The position numbers and the translations under genes are program-made. The notes under the pieces were generated by a model. The model saw nothing but the letters and a program-made list of their open reading frames with translations, was not told the DNA's origin and did not search any database. Below are positions 62,838-64,000 of a stretch of 64,000 nucleotides of DNA, piece by piece. This DNA is from JALZKA01 sp963725035 (lineage in GTDB: Bacteria; Actinomycetota; Thermoleophilia; Solirubrobacterales; 70-9): positions 310,001 through 374,000 of the forward strand of contig CAVRWX010000019.1 in the NCBI GenBank assembly GCA_963725035.1. Direction: 5' to 3'. The first letter of the stretch is position 1; each line of letters starts with the position of its first letter.

Positions 62838-63821
62838 GTGGCTGAGCTCGGCCGCGGTGAGCGCGTTCTTCCCGGCGTCTGGCGTTTGCGTCTGCCTTTG
62901 CCGTGGGAGAACTCGCCGCACGGCAACGCCTACGCGGTCTCGGCCGGCGACGGCATCGTCCTCGTCGACACCGGCTATGCGGGCGAGGACGGCACTCGGC
63001 AGCTCGAGTTCGCACTCGCGCAGGTGGGCTGGGAGCTCGGCGACATCCGGCTGGTCGTCTGCACGCACACTCACGCTGACCACTACGGCCTGGCTGGGCC
63101 GATACTCGATGCCACGGGCTGCGAGCTGTGGATGCACTCCGCCTGGGCCCACGTGCGGCCGATGGTCGAGGACCCTGTCGGGACCGTGGAAAGCCGGCTC
63201 GAGCTTGCGCGCCGAGGCGGGGTCCCCGAGCCCGTGCTCGAGAGCTTTCGCGCGGCCCGAGCGGAGGCCGGGACCGGAATCGCGAGGATCGTCGAGCCCG
63301 ACCGTGTCCTTGGCGAGGGGGACGAGGTCGAAACTGACCACGGCTCGTGGCGCGTCGTCGAAACCCCGGGACACGCCCCCTCACACATCGTCCTCCACCA
63401 GCCCGATAGCGGCCTGTTGATCTCAGGTGACCACGTCGGCGGGAAGATCTTCCTGTTCTTCGACTATGGGCACACCCCCGATCCGGTGGGGGAGTATCTC
63501 GGCTCGCTCGATCGGGTGGAGGCACTCGACACGGGGCTCTGTCTGCCGGGCCATGGGCGCTCGTACCGAGACGTGCCCGGCAAGGTGCGGGTCTATCGCG
63601 AGGAGGTCCACAAGCAGATCGGGCGCGTACGCGGGGCACTTGGCGACGAGCCGACAACCCCGTACGAGGTAATCCAGAGCTTCGTGGGTGGCGCCGAGCT
63701 CGGACCGGGAACGTTCGGCTACGCGATGCAGATGGTGATGTCGTATCTCGACCACCTGACCATCATCGGCGACGCCGTCCGCGACGACGACGACGGCGTC
63801 CACCGCTGGCGCCAGGCGTGA
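62838..63821 (+). CDS. Metallo-beta-lactamase-fold hydrolase
   Basis: About 327 residues. The zinc motif THTHADHYG (H-x-H-x-D-H) is near residues 75-83, with further ligands in ETPGHAPSH, LLISGDHVGG and LPGHGRSYRD. The helical C-terminal third (YREEVHKQIGRVRGAL) resembles LACTB2-like or hydroxyacyl-thioester hydrolases. The GTG at 62838 lies just past the palindrome; a TTG at 62808 lies inside it and is less likely. Confidence 0.82.
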   Translation: MAELGRGERVLPGVWRLRLPLPWENSPHGNAYAVSAGDGIVLVDTGYAGEDGTRQLEFALAQVGWELGDIRLVVCTHTHADHYGLAGPILDATGCELWMHSAWAHVRPMVEDPVGTVESRLELARRGGVPEPVLESFRAARAEAGTGIARIVEPDRVLGEGDEVETDHGSWRVVETPGHAPSHIVLHQPDSGLLISGDHVGGKIFLFFDYGHTPDPVGEYLGSLDRVEALDTGLCLPGHGRSYRDVPGKVRVYREEVHKQIGRVRGALGDEPTTPYEVIQSFVGGAELGPGTFGYAMQMVMSYLDHLTIIGDAVRDDDDGVHRWRQA

Positions 63822-63846
63822 ACGACCGCTCTCTATCGTCAGGGAC

Positions 63847-64000
63847 ATGACCACTGCCGCGCCGGACAAGGCGCTCGAAGAAGCCCGCTGGAACCTAGAC
63901 CCGCTCGTCGATGGGAAGGGCGCGGAGGGGACGCTCGAGCTCCTGGCCGAGGCACGCGAGCAAGCCGTGGCTTTCGCCGAGAAGCACCGTGGCAAGGTCT
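63847..64000 (+). CDS. M3-family oligoendopeptidase, N-terminal fragment (runs off window)
   Basis: The first 51 residues only: EEARWNLDPLVDGKGAEG, then a long helix with AREQAVAFAEKHRGKV. This is the usual start of PepF-type M3 oligopeptidases (W-N-L-x-x-L). The zinc motif lies beyond the window. TATCGT (63834-63839) ends 7 bases before the ATG. Confidence 0.65.
   Translation, partial: MTTAAPDKALEEARWNLDPLVDGKGAEGTLELLAEAREQAVAFAEKHRGKV

Overview
This is a 64 kb chromosomal stretch from a GC-rich, densely coded bacterium, most likely an actinobacterium of the Thermoleophilia/Solirubrobacterales type. The evidence is a decaprenyl-phosphate phosphoribosyltransferase-type UbiA protein, several actinobacterial acyl-CoA dehydrogenases, a heteromeric B12 acyl-CoA mutase, RTX-like secreted proteins, a STAS/sigma pair behind a SigB/SigF-type promoter, and many genes whose start codon lies only 6-11 bases after a TAnnnT -10 element (leaderless architecture). 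No rRNA, CRISPR array, insertion sequence or prophage was seen. No stretch longer than about 210 bases lacks a gene.

Layout. 1-5.4 kb: FAD-linked oxidase (cut by the window edge), UbiA prenyltransferase, an orphan gene with atypical codons, and a tandem acyl-CoA dehydrogenase pair. 5.5-12.5 kb: secreted beta-helix protein, a citrate synthase operon with two coupled unknown genes, a PfkB kinase, a quinone oxidoreductase and a DEAD-box RNA helicase. 12.5-15.5 kb: HAD hydrolase, APH-type kinase and acyl-CoA dehydrogenase as neighbours; these are the three domains fused in mammalian ACAD10. 15.5-21.9 kb: reductase, TauE-type exporter with an Rrf2 regulator, PHP phosphoesterase, a membrane-anchored PLC-like protein, an acyltransferase and a matrixin-like protease. 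21.9-26.2 kb: a sulfate assimilation operon running sulfite reductase, APS reductase, ATP sulfurylase, APS kinase.

26.2-37 kb: small secreted and storage proteins (RTX, dodecin, I36 inhibitor), ornithine cyclodeaminase family, MarR/cupin pair, acyl-CoA carboxylase beta subunit, acyl-CoA mutase, two RTX-repeat proteins. 37-47.2 kb: an envelope-glycan region (sulfatase, two GT4 glycosyltransferases, UDP-xylose synthase, two GH26-like secreted hydrolases) interrupted by a stress-type STAS/sigma operon and a glnK-amtB pair. 47.3-52.3 kb: MFS transporter, two serine tRNAs flanking a lactone oxidase and an alanine-racemase-fold gene, a DHFR-like reductase. 52.4-55.6 kb: tyrosinase, HEAT-repeat protein, and HEAT-SCO fusion, proposed here as a copper enzyme with its own maturation genes. 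55.6-64 kb: flavoprotein, GFA enzyme, HD-GYP/LuxR regulator, methyltransferase, L,D-transpeptidase, acyl-CoA synthetase, metallo-beta-lactamase-fold enzyme and the start of an oligoendopeptidase.

More than 20 single-base frame breaks interrupt otherwise well-conserved genes, including citrate synthase and sulfite reductase. They look like sequencing or assembly indels rather than decay, so I give full reconstructed gene extents and state where the frame changes.
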